A program made the translations under genes and the position numbers. Shown here one piece after another: positions 1-5,271 of a stretch of 8,775 nt of DNA. Numbering within the stretch: position 1 is the first letter of the stretch; each line of letters opens with the position of its first letter. The notes beneath the pieces were generated by a model. The model saw nothing but the letters and a program-made list of their open reading frames with translations. It had not been told where the DNA came from and did not search any database. Source of the DNA: Planctomycetota bacterium. Lineage in GTDB: Bacteria; Planctomycetota; Planctomycetia; Pirellulales; Thermoguttaceae. Where the stretch lies: the NCBI GenBank assembly GCA_021784975.1, contig JAJYGU010000212.1, positions 1-8,775 on the forward strand. Direction: 5' to 3'.

Positions 1-180
1 GCCGCCGGTAAGGATCAGGCCGTCGCACCGCTCCAGCCACAACGATATATCGACCTCGACGGGCGGCAAGAGCACCGGCACGCCGCCAGCCCGGACCAGC
101 GCATCGCAGTACAGAGCGGGCAACCGGAACTGGTCCTCCGCATCGCGGGCATAGATCGTCAGACCGATCAGGGGCTTCAT
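1..180 (-). CDS. Gamma-glutamyl-gamma-aminobutyrate hydrolase family protein (class I glutamine amidotransferase, peptidase C26), N-terminal 60 residues
   Basis: The reading frame starts at ATG 178-180 and runs off the left edge, giving 60 residues. It begins MKPLIGLTIYARD, has the RLPALYCDALVRAGG helix and a PVLLPP segment, and ends at DGLILTGG, the end of the first conserved block of the PuuD-type C26 amidotransferases. The catalytic Cys-His-Glu triad lies beyond the edge and cannot be checked. Family members hydrolyse gamma-glutamyl amides in the cytosol; in E. coli PuuD releases GABA from gamma-Glu-GABA. The ATG is 12 bp after the stop of the glutamine synthetase gene, so the two are almost certainly co-transcribed, and that partner supports a gamma-glutamylated substrate. 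There is only a weak purine stretch (CCGAG) before the start, consistent with translational coupling. A generic class I amidotransferase of another substrate remains possible. Confidence 0.82.
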   Translation of the reverse strand, partial: MKPLIGLTIYARDAEDQFRLPALYCDALVRAGGVPVLLPPVEVDISLWLERCDGLILTGG

Positions 181-192
181 GGTCTCGGAGTT

Positions 193-1578
193 TCAGATCT
201 GTTCAAAATACCGCCGCCGTTCCCAGTCCGTCACCGCCTGGTCGTAGGCTTGCTGCTCGACCCGGTAGAAGTGGGCGTAGTGCTCGACGACTTCTTCGCC
301 CAATGCCGCGCGGGCAAACGGGCTGGCCTCGAATTGGTCAGTGGCGTGGCGGAGCGTGGCCGGAACCGTGGGCAAGGCGTCGGCCGCATAGACGTCGCCC
401 TGAAAGATGGGCGGCGGGTCCAGCTTCCGCGCAACGCCGTCCAAGCCCGATGCCAGCGCAGCCGCAAAGGCCAGGTACGGATTGCAATCGGCGCCGGGGA
501 TGCGGCACTCGATCCGCAGGCTCGGCCCTTCGCCGACCACGCGGAAACTCGCTGTCCGGTTATCGTGACTCCAGGCCAGACGCGTCGGGGCCCAGGAACC
601 CGAGCGGTAACGCTTGTACGAATTGACCGTGGGGGCGTAGAAGACCATCACCTCAGGCACATGCTCGATCCAGCCCGCCAAGAACGAGCCGAACACGTCG
701 CTGGCCCTCACCGGGCCAAGTTGTTTTGGGCCGGCCATCACGCTCTGGCCGTCCTGCCACAGGCTGCAATGCAGGTGGCAGCTCGAGCCGGCGCGGGCGG
801 TGTCGAACTTGGCCATGAAGGTGACACTGACGCCCTGTTGGTCGGCGACTTCCTTGAAGCACTGTTTGAAAATGGCGTGGCGGTCGGCCATCGTCAGCAC
901 GTCGGCGTAGCGGACGTTCAACTCGTGCTGCCCGACGCCCCATTCGCCCTTGGAGCACTCGACCGGGATGCCGGAGGCGGCCAGGTGGCGGCGGACGGCG
1001 CCGTTGAGCGGTTCTTCCCGTGTACCTTGCAGGATATGATAGTCTTCGAGATACCAGCCGGCCGGCTCCAGCCCGGCGTATCCGGCGGCCGCCGCCTGGC
1101 GATACGAGTTCTGGAAGATGAAGTATTCGACCTCTGAGCCGGCCATGACCTGGTATCCGAGGGCGGCGGCCCGCTCGATCTGCCGCCGCAGGATGGAGCG
1201 CGGCGCCTGGGCCACCAGGGCGTGCGAGCGGACATCGAGCAAGTCGCAAATTACCAGTGCCGTCTTCTCCAGCCAGGTTGCCCGCCGCAGCGTGCTCAGA
1301 TCGGGGGCCATGTGGAAATCGCCGTAGCCGCGGGCCCAGTTGGCCAGCCGGTAGCCGGCAACCGGCTCCATCTCCATGTCGACCGTTAAGAGGTAGTCGC
1401 AGCAGTGCGTGCCGTGGCCGGCCGCGCCGTCAAGAAAATACCCGGCATCGAGCCGCTTGCCCATCTGCCGCCCATAGGGATCGGTGAAGCTCAGCAGCAC
1501 GGTGTCGATCTGCCCCTGTTTGACCTCGCGCCGCAACTGGTCGATGGTGAGCATTCCCCGCAGGTTGCCGGTGGACAT
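193..1578 (-). CDS. Glutamine synthetase family protein (PuuA/GlnA type), probable gamma-glutamyl-amine ligase
   Basis: This is a 461-residue ATP-dependent ligase that joins glutamate to ammonia or an amine. The GSI metal and substrate motifs are all present: SEVEYF (Glu149, Glu151), KGEWGVGQHEL (Glu212, Glu219), the CHLH block (His268, His270), NSYKRYR (from Asn319), DNRTA (Arg341) and RIECRIPGADCNPYLA (Glu357, Arg359). The N-terminal beta-grasp part is at about 8-110. The C-terminal region lacks the NLYDLP-type adenylylation motif, although a tyrosine occurs in GDVYAAD. I chose ATG 1576-1578 because GAGGG lies 7 nt upstream (1586-1590); the frame stays open to 1653, but those residues do not look conserved. 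The amidotransferase gene follows after 12 bp, which favours a PuuA-like role on polyamines or amines over bulk ammonia assimilation. Substrate cannot be read from sequence; a true glutamine synthetase remains possible. Confidence 0.9.
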   Translation of the reverse strand: MSTGNLRGMLTIDQLRREVKQGQIDTVLLSFTDPYGRQMGKRLDAGYFLDGAAGHGTHCCDYLLTVDMEMEPVAGYRLANWARGYGDFHMAPDLSTLRRATWLEKTALVICDLLDVRSHALVAQAPRSILRRQIERAAALGYQVMAGSEVEYFIFQNSYRQAAAAGYAGLEPAGWYLEDYHILQGTREEPLNGAVRRHLAASGIPVECSKGEWGVGQHELNVRYADVLTMADRHAIFKQCFKEVADQQGVSVTFMAKFDTARAGSSCHLHCSLWQDGQSVMAGPKQLGPVRASDVFGSFLAGWIEHVPEVMVFYAPTVNSYKRYRSGSWAPTRLAWSHDNRTASFRVVGEGPSLRIECRIPGADCNPYLAFAAALASGLDGVARKLDPPPIFQGDVYAADALPTVPATLRHATDQFEASPFARAALGEEVVEHYAHFYRVEQQAYDQAVTDWERRRYFEQI

Positions 1579-1647
1579 GATCGGGCCCTCAGTGTGCGGT
1601 TGAATGCGAGAGACTCTGCTGCGCATTTGCGATCCATGCGGTCGTTC

Positions 1648-1663
1648 CCGCAATGATTTGCGG
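1648..1663 (-). repeat. Leader hairpin upstream of the glutamine synthetase gene
   Basis: A perfect 6-bp inverted repeat, CCGCAA (1648-1653) and TTGCGG (1658-1663), flanks a 4-nt loop. It lies about 70 nt before the chosen start codon, within the predicted 5' leader. No U tract follows it in the mRNA direction, so it is not an intrinsic terminator. It does not match a riboswitch I know. Its role, if any, is unknown. Confidence 0.3.
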
Positions 1664-1701
1664 CCCAGGAAAGGGAAAGACAGTCATTCGCTCCACGATC
1701 T

Positions 1702-1730
1702 ACGATATTCACTGTTCCCCGCTCCGTCAA
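1702..1730 (-). promoter_or_regulatory. Predicted sigma70-like promoter of the glutamine synthetase - amidotransferase operon
   Basis: On the minus strand, TTGACG (1725-1730, 5 of 6 to the -35 consensus) and TATCGT (1702-1707, 4 of 6 to the -10) are separated by exactly 17 bp. A start near 1695 would give a leader of about 117 nt before ATG 1578. This is by eye only; planctomycete promoters are poorly defined, so treat it as a candidate. Confidence 0.4.
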
Positions 1731-2084
1731 TAATGTGAGAGGCTGCGGTAGTAGGTTAGTCTGGGTTTCCCACCCTTGCGAAACTGACCCTGTCGACATA
1801 GTATGATCGTACTCGGCCAAGTTCCCAGAGATTAGAGCGGTCCAGGCTACTTTCAGCTCCGCGACTTCCTTTGTCAATGCTTCGCATTGCCCCCAATATT
1901 CCTCCCATGGGACGCTGGTAATACGCATTCGGCGGCCCGCGGTCACGTCGAGAGACGTCAGGAGCCGCGGTTCCCTCAGTGCGTTCCCCATAAGGCGCTG
2001 GTTGTACTTCTGCAGACGATCCACTAGGCGCCCTTTCTGCACACCACTAGCCCTGGAACAGTCCCAATTGGCCGCGGACGACCA
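1731..2084. other. Non-coding or degraded stretch without a recognisable gene
   Basis: About 350 bp between the glutamine synthetase promoter candidate and the radical SAM remnant. A minus-strand frame stays open through it, and beyond it on both sides into the neighbouring genes, but the translated residues (for example around WEEYWGQCEALTKEVAELK) match no family I recognise, and I see no ribosome binding site with a plausible start. It may be decayed coding sequence downstream of the remnant. It includes a minor ACGTC-GAGA-GACGT stem but no other notable structure. Confidence 0.4.
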
Positions 2085-2417
2085 GCGGCCCGAAAGGTGG
2101 CAAGAGCCGCGTGAGATGTCTGGGTTCTTGCACGCACAGACCAGGATCTCCAGGCCGTGACGACCGGCGATAGATCTCAATCGCTCAATGATCTCAAGAC
2201 GGTCGGCAGCGGGAAGCGCCCGGACCCGGCTGTGGGCAGCATGAATTGCCAGACACTTGGTGACGAAGGCCACACCAATCCCCGACTCGAAGAGAAACTT
2301 GAACACGTCATGCGTCATGTCCAGGACCTGAGGAACCGGCTGGAAAGGGTCGCTGGACGGACTGAAATACACAGTGGTAGGCTTCTGAGGCCACTGCCGC
2401 GCGTTCAAGTCAACTTT
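2085..2417 (-). pseudogene. Remnant of an SPL-like (spore photoproduct lyase family) radical SAM gene
   Basis: About 111 codons resemble two separate pieces of SPL-family radical SAM proteins. The first piece has WPQKPTTVYFSPSSDPFQPV, followed by a helix and GIGVAFVTK, which is the strand after the SAM-cluster region. The second has AADRLEIIERLRSIAGRHG followed by CACKNPDISRGSC, resembling the cysteine-bearing C-terminal tail of the family. The N-terminal CxxxCxxC cluster motif is absent, and roughly 150 residues that normally separate FVTK from the C-terminal helix are missing. No start codon with a ribosome binding site fits the remnant. The open frame around it runs into both neighbouring genes and is probably fortuitous in GC-rich DNA. 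I infer a truncated, internally deleted relic. The family assignment is by memory of its motifs and is not verified. Confidence 0.55.
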
Positions 2418-2443
2418 TGAGCCACCGGCACCCGGCGTGCGAC

Positions 2444-2463
2444 TTGGCAGCAGGCACTGCCAA
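2444..2463 (-). repeat. Hairpin just downstream of the GH10-like gene, possible terminator without U tract
   Basis: TTGGCAG (2444-2450) and CTGCCAA (2457-2463) form a perfect 7-bp stem with a 6-nt loop, starting 12 bp past the stop codon of the GH10-like gene in its reading direction. No T run follows, so it is not a classic intrinsic terminator. It could still end or stabilise the transcript, which is an inference from position alone. Confidence 0.35.
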
Positions 2464-2475
2464 CGGCCTCGACCT

Positions 2476-3960
2476 TCAGGCGTCTGGCTGGCGCAGATGC
2501 TGCCGCAACGAGGCCAAAGCGTGCAGGGCGGGCTTGGCTTGTTGACGGGCGTCGAACAAGCCGCCGTGCGGGAATTCATGGGGCACGCTGTCGCGGAGCT
2601 GGTTCCAGAGCACCCCTTGCACCATCGGCTTGGCCAGCATCAACGGCACAAACTGGGCCACCCATTCGCGCTGGGCCTCCGGGGACCAACTGCCCGGCGG
2701 CAAGGACACTTTGTGCTGCGCCAGTGGGTCGTAGTGGAAACCGCTGGGTACGGAGATCGAAAGCCAGATCGGCAAGCCCAACAGGCCCCACATGTCCAAC
2801 TGCCGGCTGAACTCCAGCGGATGGCGAGGCAAGGTGCCGCCGGGATAATATCCCAGATTGACTTCCAACATCACTCCGCTCAGGCCGATATTGGCGCGGG
2901 CCAACACATCGGCGAAGTGCAGCGGCGGGAAGTCGGAGTAGCGGCGGCTCATGTATTCCGCCCAGGGCTGATCGAACGACACCATCACCGGCGTGCCCGG
3001 ATCGAGCGTGTGGATCATTTCCACCGATCGGGCCACCAGTTGCAGCTCCTCCTGCTCCGAGATCGCCAGGGCCTCGGTGGTGTTCACTCGACCGGCGCAG
3101 ATCCAGCCGTCCACCGCGCCGCGATAGCGGTTCACCGCTGCCCGCACGAATGCCGACACGCAGTGGAACAGGCTCTCAAAGTCATCGTCGAACAGGCACA
3201 GCCAGTCGGGCAAGGCCTGGGAGGCAAGCATCAGCAACGGTCCGGCCAACACCTTCAGGGCGTGGCTGCGGCACCAGGTGATTTGCCGGTCGCTGGTGGT
3301 CCAGGAGAGATTCTCTTCGGTGGCTTCGGTATCCCGCCAGCAGATGGGAACCTGGGCGGCATTGAAGCTTTGTAGAAATTGCCTGGCGGAGTGATCGTCC
3401 AACAGCGCGGTGCCCAGGTCGGCACCCACGTAACTATTCAGCGACCCCCCATTATGACGGCGGACCGCCCAGGCTTGCTCAGCGTAGGCGGCTGCCAGCA
3501 GGTTCGCGGCATCCAGCCCGGCCCGCAGCGCGCCGCCCGCCCACCGCGACGAGACAGCGACGTCGCTTTGCGTCACCACCGCCTGGGAAAACTGGCCCAC
3601 CGCCTCGGCGACCTTTCCGGCGACGGTCGACGACACCGTCAACCCGGCCATCTGCCACTCGGAAAGCTGATTGCGGAGCTGAGCGAGCACTCCGCGGGCG
3701 AGCTCCAAGGGCAACTGGTACGGTTCGGGTCGCTCCATCAGGCTCCCGGTGCTGAGCATGACCTGTCCGTGCCCCTCTACCGGCCAGGGGACGTGCAGAT
3801 TGCCGGAATCGGAAACCGACCGCTGCAACACCAAACACTCGTCTTCAAGGCTGGTACGGGTGGGCCAGGAAACCCGGTCCACCCCCGCCAGGTACGCCTG
3901 CTGGACCATCCCCTCCGTGATGCTGCCAGTCGGAAAGACCTGGAATCGCATCTGGCCCAT
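2476..3960 (-). CDS. GH10 (endo-1,4-beta-xylanase)-like protein with degenerate active-site motifs
   Basis: A 494-residue protein. Residues 1-190 form an N-terminal region (LMERPEPYQLPLELARG near 75-90) that I do not recognise outside similar planctomycete proteins. Residues 200-490 follow the order of a GH10 TIM barrel: WCRSHALKV, then SQALPDWL, VNRYRGAVDGWICAG (strand 4), LDPGTPVMVSF (strand 5), LSGVMLEVNLGY (strand 6), LGLPIWLSISVPSG (strand 7), VQGVLWNQLRD (strand 8) and GLFDARQQAKPALHAL. The usual WDVVNE and ITELD catalytic sites read GWICAGR and IWLSIS, so both canonical glutamates appear absent. No signal peptide is visible, so it is predicted cytosolic. ATG 3958-3960 has AAGGA 9 nt upstream; a TTG lies directly before it. 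It is transcribed divergently from purC. Xylan hydrolysis should not be assumed; the true activity is unknown. Confidence 0.75.
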   Translation of the reverse strand: MGQMRFQVFPTGSITEGMVQQAYLAGVDRVSWPTRTSLEDECLVLQRSVSDSGNLHVPWPVEGHGQVMLSTGSLMERPEPYQLPLELARGVLAQLRNQLSEWQMAGLTVSSTVAGKVAEAVGQFSQAVVTQSDVAVSSRWAGGALRAGLDAANLLAAAYAEQAWAVRRHNGGSLNSYVGADLGTALLDDHSARQFLQSFNAAQVPICWRDTEATEENLSWTTSDRQITWCRSHALKVLAGPLLMLASQALPDWLCLFDDDFESLFHCVSAFVRAAVNRYRGAVDGWICAGRVNTTEALAISEQEELQLVARSVEMIHTLDPGTPVMVSFDQPWAEYMSRRYSDFPPLHFADVLARANIGLSGVMLEVNLGYYPGGTLPRHPLEFSRQLDMWGLLGLPIWLSISVPSGFHYDPLAQHKVSLPPGSWSPEAQREWVAQFVPLMLAKPMVQGVLWNQLRDSVPHEFPHGGLFDARQQAKPALHALASLRQHLRQPDA

Positions 3961-3991
3961 CAACGCACGTCCTTAATTATTGCCCTTACAC

Positions 3992-4009
3992 AACTGAAAC
4001 AGTTCAGTT
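3992..4009. promoter_or_regulatory. Palindrome overlapping the GH10-like gene promoter, candidate operator
   Basis: AACTGAA (3992-3998) and TTCAGTT (4003-4009) form a perfect 7-bp inverted repeat with a 4-nt spacer, 32 bp upstream of ATG 3960. Its right arm overlaps the predicted -10 (4006-4011), a typical repressor position. Its core CTGAAACAGTTCAG recurs almost exactly at 4165-4177. No regulator gene is in the window, so operator function is an inference. Confidence 0.4.
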
Positions 4010-4034
4010 TATCGAAGATAGAAAATCCGGGCAA
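4006..4034 (-). promoter_or_regulatory. Predicted sigma70-like promoter of the GH10-like gene
   Basis: On the minus strand, TTGCCC (4029-4034, 4 of 6) and TAAACT (4006-4011, 4 of 6) are spaced by 17 bp, giving a leader of about 40 nt that includes the AAGGA ribosome binding site. The match is modest; the overlap with the 3992-4009 palindrome adds some support. Confidence 0.3.
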
Positions 4035-4052
4035 GCCGATTGGCAACTTGGG

Positions 4053-4074
4053 CACAGTCGGGGGGGTGACTGTG
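4053..4074. repeat. Inverted repeat with a G7 loop in the divergent intergenic region
   Basis: CACAGTC (4053-4059) and GACTGTG (4068-4074) are perfect 7-bp complements around an 8-nt loop of seven G and a T. It lies just upstream of the predicted -35 of the GH10-like gene. It could be a regulator site or an RNA hairpin; nothing decides between them. Confidence 0.35.
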
Positions 4075-4118
4075 TTCTCGGGCGACACCGGGCCACAAGA
4101 TCCGTCACGTCCGTCCCC

Positions 4119-4143
4119 CTACCACGTATGGATTACGTCGTAG
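4119..4143. repeat. Long imperfect inverted repeat in the divergent intergenic region
   Basis: Arms CTACCACGTA (4119-4128) and TACGTCGTAG (4134-4143) are complementary at 9 of 10 positions, with one internal C:C mismatch, around a 5-nt loop. This is the longest dyad in the intergenic region. It has no following T tract and no gene ends here, so it is not a terminator of a visible gene. Confidence 0.4.
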
Positions 4144-4163
4144 TTATGCAGCATGCGGAATGG

Positions 4164-4178
4164 GCTGAAACGTTCAGC
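4164..4178. promoter_or_regulatory. Second copy of the CTGAAAC-GTTCAG palindrome, candidate operator
   Basis: GCTGAA (4164-4169) and TTCAGC (4173-4178) flank a 3-nt spacer. The core CTGAAACGTTCAG (4165-4177) differs from the copy at 3994-4007 only by one missing A in the spacer. The copies are 171 bp apart, compatible with co-operative or looped binding by one regulator shared between the divergent genes. This is inference from repetition alone. Confidence 0.35.
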
Positions 4179-4192
4179 GGCTGACGGAACTT

Positions 4193-4205
4193 CGCCCCTG
4201 GGGCG
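4193..4205. repeat. Short GC hairpin (CGCCCC / GGGGCG)
   Basis: CGCCCC (4193-4198) and GGGGCG (4200-4205) are perfect complements separated by one base, so at most five pairs with a 3-nt loop can form. It lies about 30 bp upstream of the candidate purC -35. No clear function. Confidence 0.25.
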
Positions 4206-4233
4206 ATCGCCGTAGTTTCGGCGGCGCAAAATG

Positions 4234-4262
4234 TTTCCCCCTCGCGCCGCGCATGCTATATT
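4234..4262 (+). promoter_or_regulatory. Predicted extended -10 promoter of purC
   Basis: TATATT (4257-4262, 5 of 6 to the consensus) is preceded by TGC, giving an extended -10 element, with a weak -35-like TTTCCC (4234-4239) 17 bp upstream. A start near 4269 would give a leader of about 100 nt before the purC ATG. A second AT-rich element, TATAAA at 4322-4327, could serve as an alternative -10 closer to the gene. Confidence 0.4.
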
Positions 4263-4275
4263 CGTCGTTGGCCCC

Positions 4276-4372
4276 ATGAAACTGCCACCACAGCCCACTG
4301 GGCAAGTCGCCACAGGGCGGCTATAAAATGGCAATCGGCCTTCGTTCGTCAACCCCCAGCCACAGACCATGA
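4276..4372 (+). other. Two tiny ORFs chained into the purC start (possible leader peptides)
   Basis: ORF a (ATG 4276, TAA 4324-4326, 16 residues MKLPPQPTGQVATGRL) is followed one base later by ORF b (ATG 4328, TGA 4370-4372, 14 residues MAIGLRSSTPSHRP). The stop of ORF b overlaps the purC ATG (4369-4371) as ATGA. ORF b has a partial GGGCGG ribosome binding stretch 7 nt before its ATG, while purC itself has no clear one. Coupled translation is possible, but ORFs this short arise by chance easily, and neither peptide is recognisable. Confidence 0.2.
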
Positions 4373-5250
4373 TTGTTCGAGAGACCTCCTTGCCGGGGCT
4401 GCCCGTGCGACGCGGCAAGGTCCGCGACGTCTATGACCTTGGCGACCGCATCCTGCTGGTCAGCACGGATCGCCTCAGCGCCTTTGATTGGGTGTTGCCG
4501 ACGGCCATTCCCGACAAGGGCCGGGTATTGACCCAAATCTCCTCTTTCTGGTTTCAGTTGCTCCACGAGCCGGACCACGTGATTACTAGCGACGTTACCC
4601 AGATGGACCTTCCGGCCGGCGTCGATCGGGCCATGCTGGCCGGCCGGTCGATGCTCTGTCGCAAGACCGAGGTCGTGCCGATCGAGTGCGTGGTGCGGGG
4701 GTACTTGGCCGGCTCGGGTTGGAAGGAATATCAGCAGAGCCAAACGGTTTGTGGGATCAAGCTTCCCGAGGGGCTGACGGAAAGCGCGCGGCTGCCCGAG
4801 CCGATCTTTACCCCCTCGACCAAGGCGGCTGCCGGTCACGACGAAAACATCGGCTTCGAGCAAGTGGTCCGTACGGTCGGCCGGGAGCTGGCCGAACAGT
4901 TGCGCCAGCGGAGCCTGCGCATCTTTCAGCGCGGGGCGGACTACGCCCGGCAACGGGGAATTATCATTGCCGACACCAAGTTCGAGTTTGGCCTGCTGGG
5001 CGACCAATTACTGCTAATCGACGAGGTGCTCACCCCGGACAGCTCGCGGTTCTGGCCGGCCGATCAGTACGCGGCCGGGCGGGGTCAGGCATCGTTCGAC
5101 AAGCAATTCGTGAGGGATTGGCTGTCGGCCACGCCCTGGGACAAGAACAGCCCGCCGCCCGCGCTGCCCGATGAGATCGTGCGAAAGACCCGGCAAAAAT
5201 ACATCGAAGCCTTCGAGCGGCTGACCAACCGCGAGTTCGCCGCGCAGTAG
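4369..5250 (+). CDS. purC: Phosphoribosylaminoimidazole-succinocarboxamide synthase (SAICAR synthetase)
   Basis: This cytosolic enzyme joins aspartate to CAIR using ATP, making SAICAR in de novo purine synthesis. Its 293 residues fit the longer SAICAR synthetase type (the short bacterial type is about 240). Motifs in order: RRGKVRDVYDLG (14-25, nucleotide-binding strands), STDRLSAFDWVLPTAIPDKG (32-51), RKTEVVPIECVVRGYLAGSGWKEY (98-121, with the ECVVRGYLAGS family signature), LPEPIFTPSTKA near 142-153, and the metal and phosphate region ADTKFEFG (201-208) with LIDEVLTPDSSRFWP (216-230). ATG 4369 is chosen because the conserved N-terminus begins right after it. It lacks an obvious ribosome binding site and overlaps the stop of a tiny upstream ORF. 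No other pur gene is in the window, so it appears monocistronic, convergent with the dehydrogenase gene 21 bp downstream. Nothing key is missing. Confidence 0.97.
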   Translation: MIVRETSLPGLPVRRGKVRDVYDLGDRILLVSTDRLSAFDWVLPTAIPDKGRVLTQISSFWFQLLHEPDHVITSDVTQMDLPAGVDRAMLAGRSMLCRKTEVVPIECVVRGYLAGSGWKEYQQSQTVCGIKLPEGLTESARLPEPIFTPSTKAAAGHDENIGFEQVVRTVGRELAEQLRQRSLRIFQRGADYARQRGIIIADTKFEFGLLGDQLLLIDEVLTPDSSRFWPADQYAAGRGQASFDKQFVRDWLSATPWDKNSPPPALPDEIVRKTRQKYIEAFERLTNREFAAQ

Positions 5251-5271
5251 GGGACTGTCCCGGCTGGGCCG

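Noticed and set aside
250..1137. Long plus-strand open frame opposite the glutamine synthetase gene
   Set aside because: It is antisense to a strongly conserved coding sequence, and its residues show no family motifs; it is a by-product of GC-rich codon use. The same applies to the plus-strand frames at 2437-3375, 3379-4143, 5308-6066 and 6127-7260.
1491..2579. Open frame of 362 codons on the minus strand spanning the gap between the GH10-like and glutamine synthetase genes
   Set aside because: It overlaps both neighbouring genes in other frames, has no supported start, and only residues 55-165 resemble a protein family, in a form that is missing the active-site parts. Treated as a remnant, not an intact gene.
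4203..4210. GCGATCGC octamer resembling the cyanobacterial HIP1 repeat
   Set aside because: A single occurrence in GC-rich DNA is expected by chance.
4261..4322. Possible ZTP-type or other purine-related riboswitch before purC (ACTGGGC near 4297, GTCGTTGGC near 4264)
   Set aside because: Only short scraps recall the ZTP motif; the conserved order of its two subdomains is not found. A covariance-model search would decide.
5251..5271. Bidirectional terminator between purC and the dehydrogenase gene (GGGA-CTG-TCCC)
   Set aside because: Only four pairs can form with a 3-nt loop, and there is no T tract on either side.
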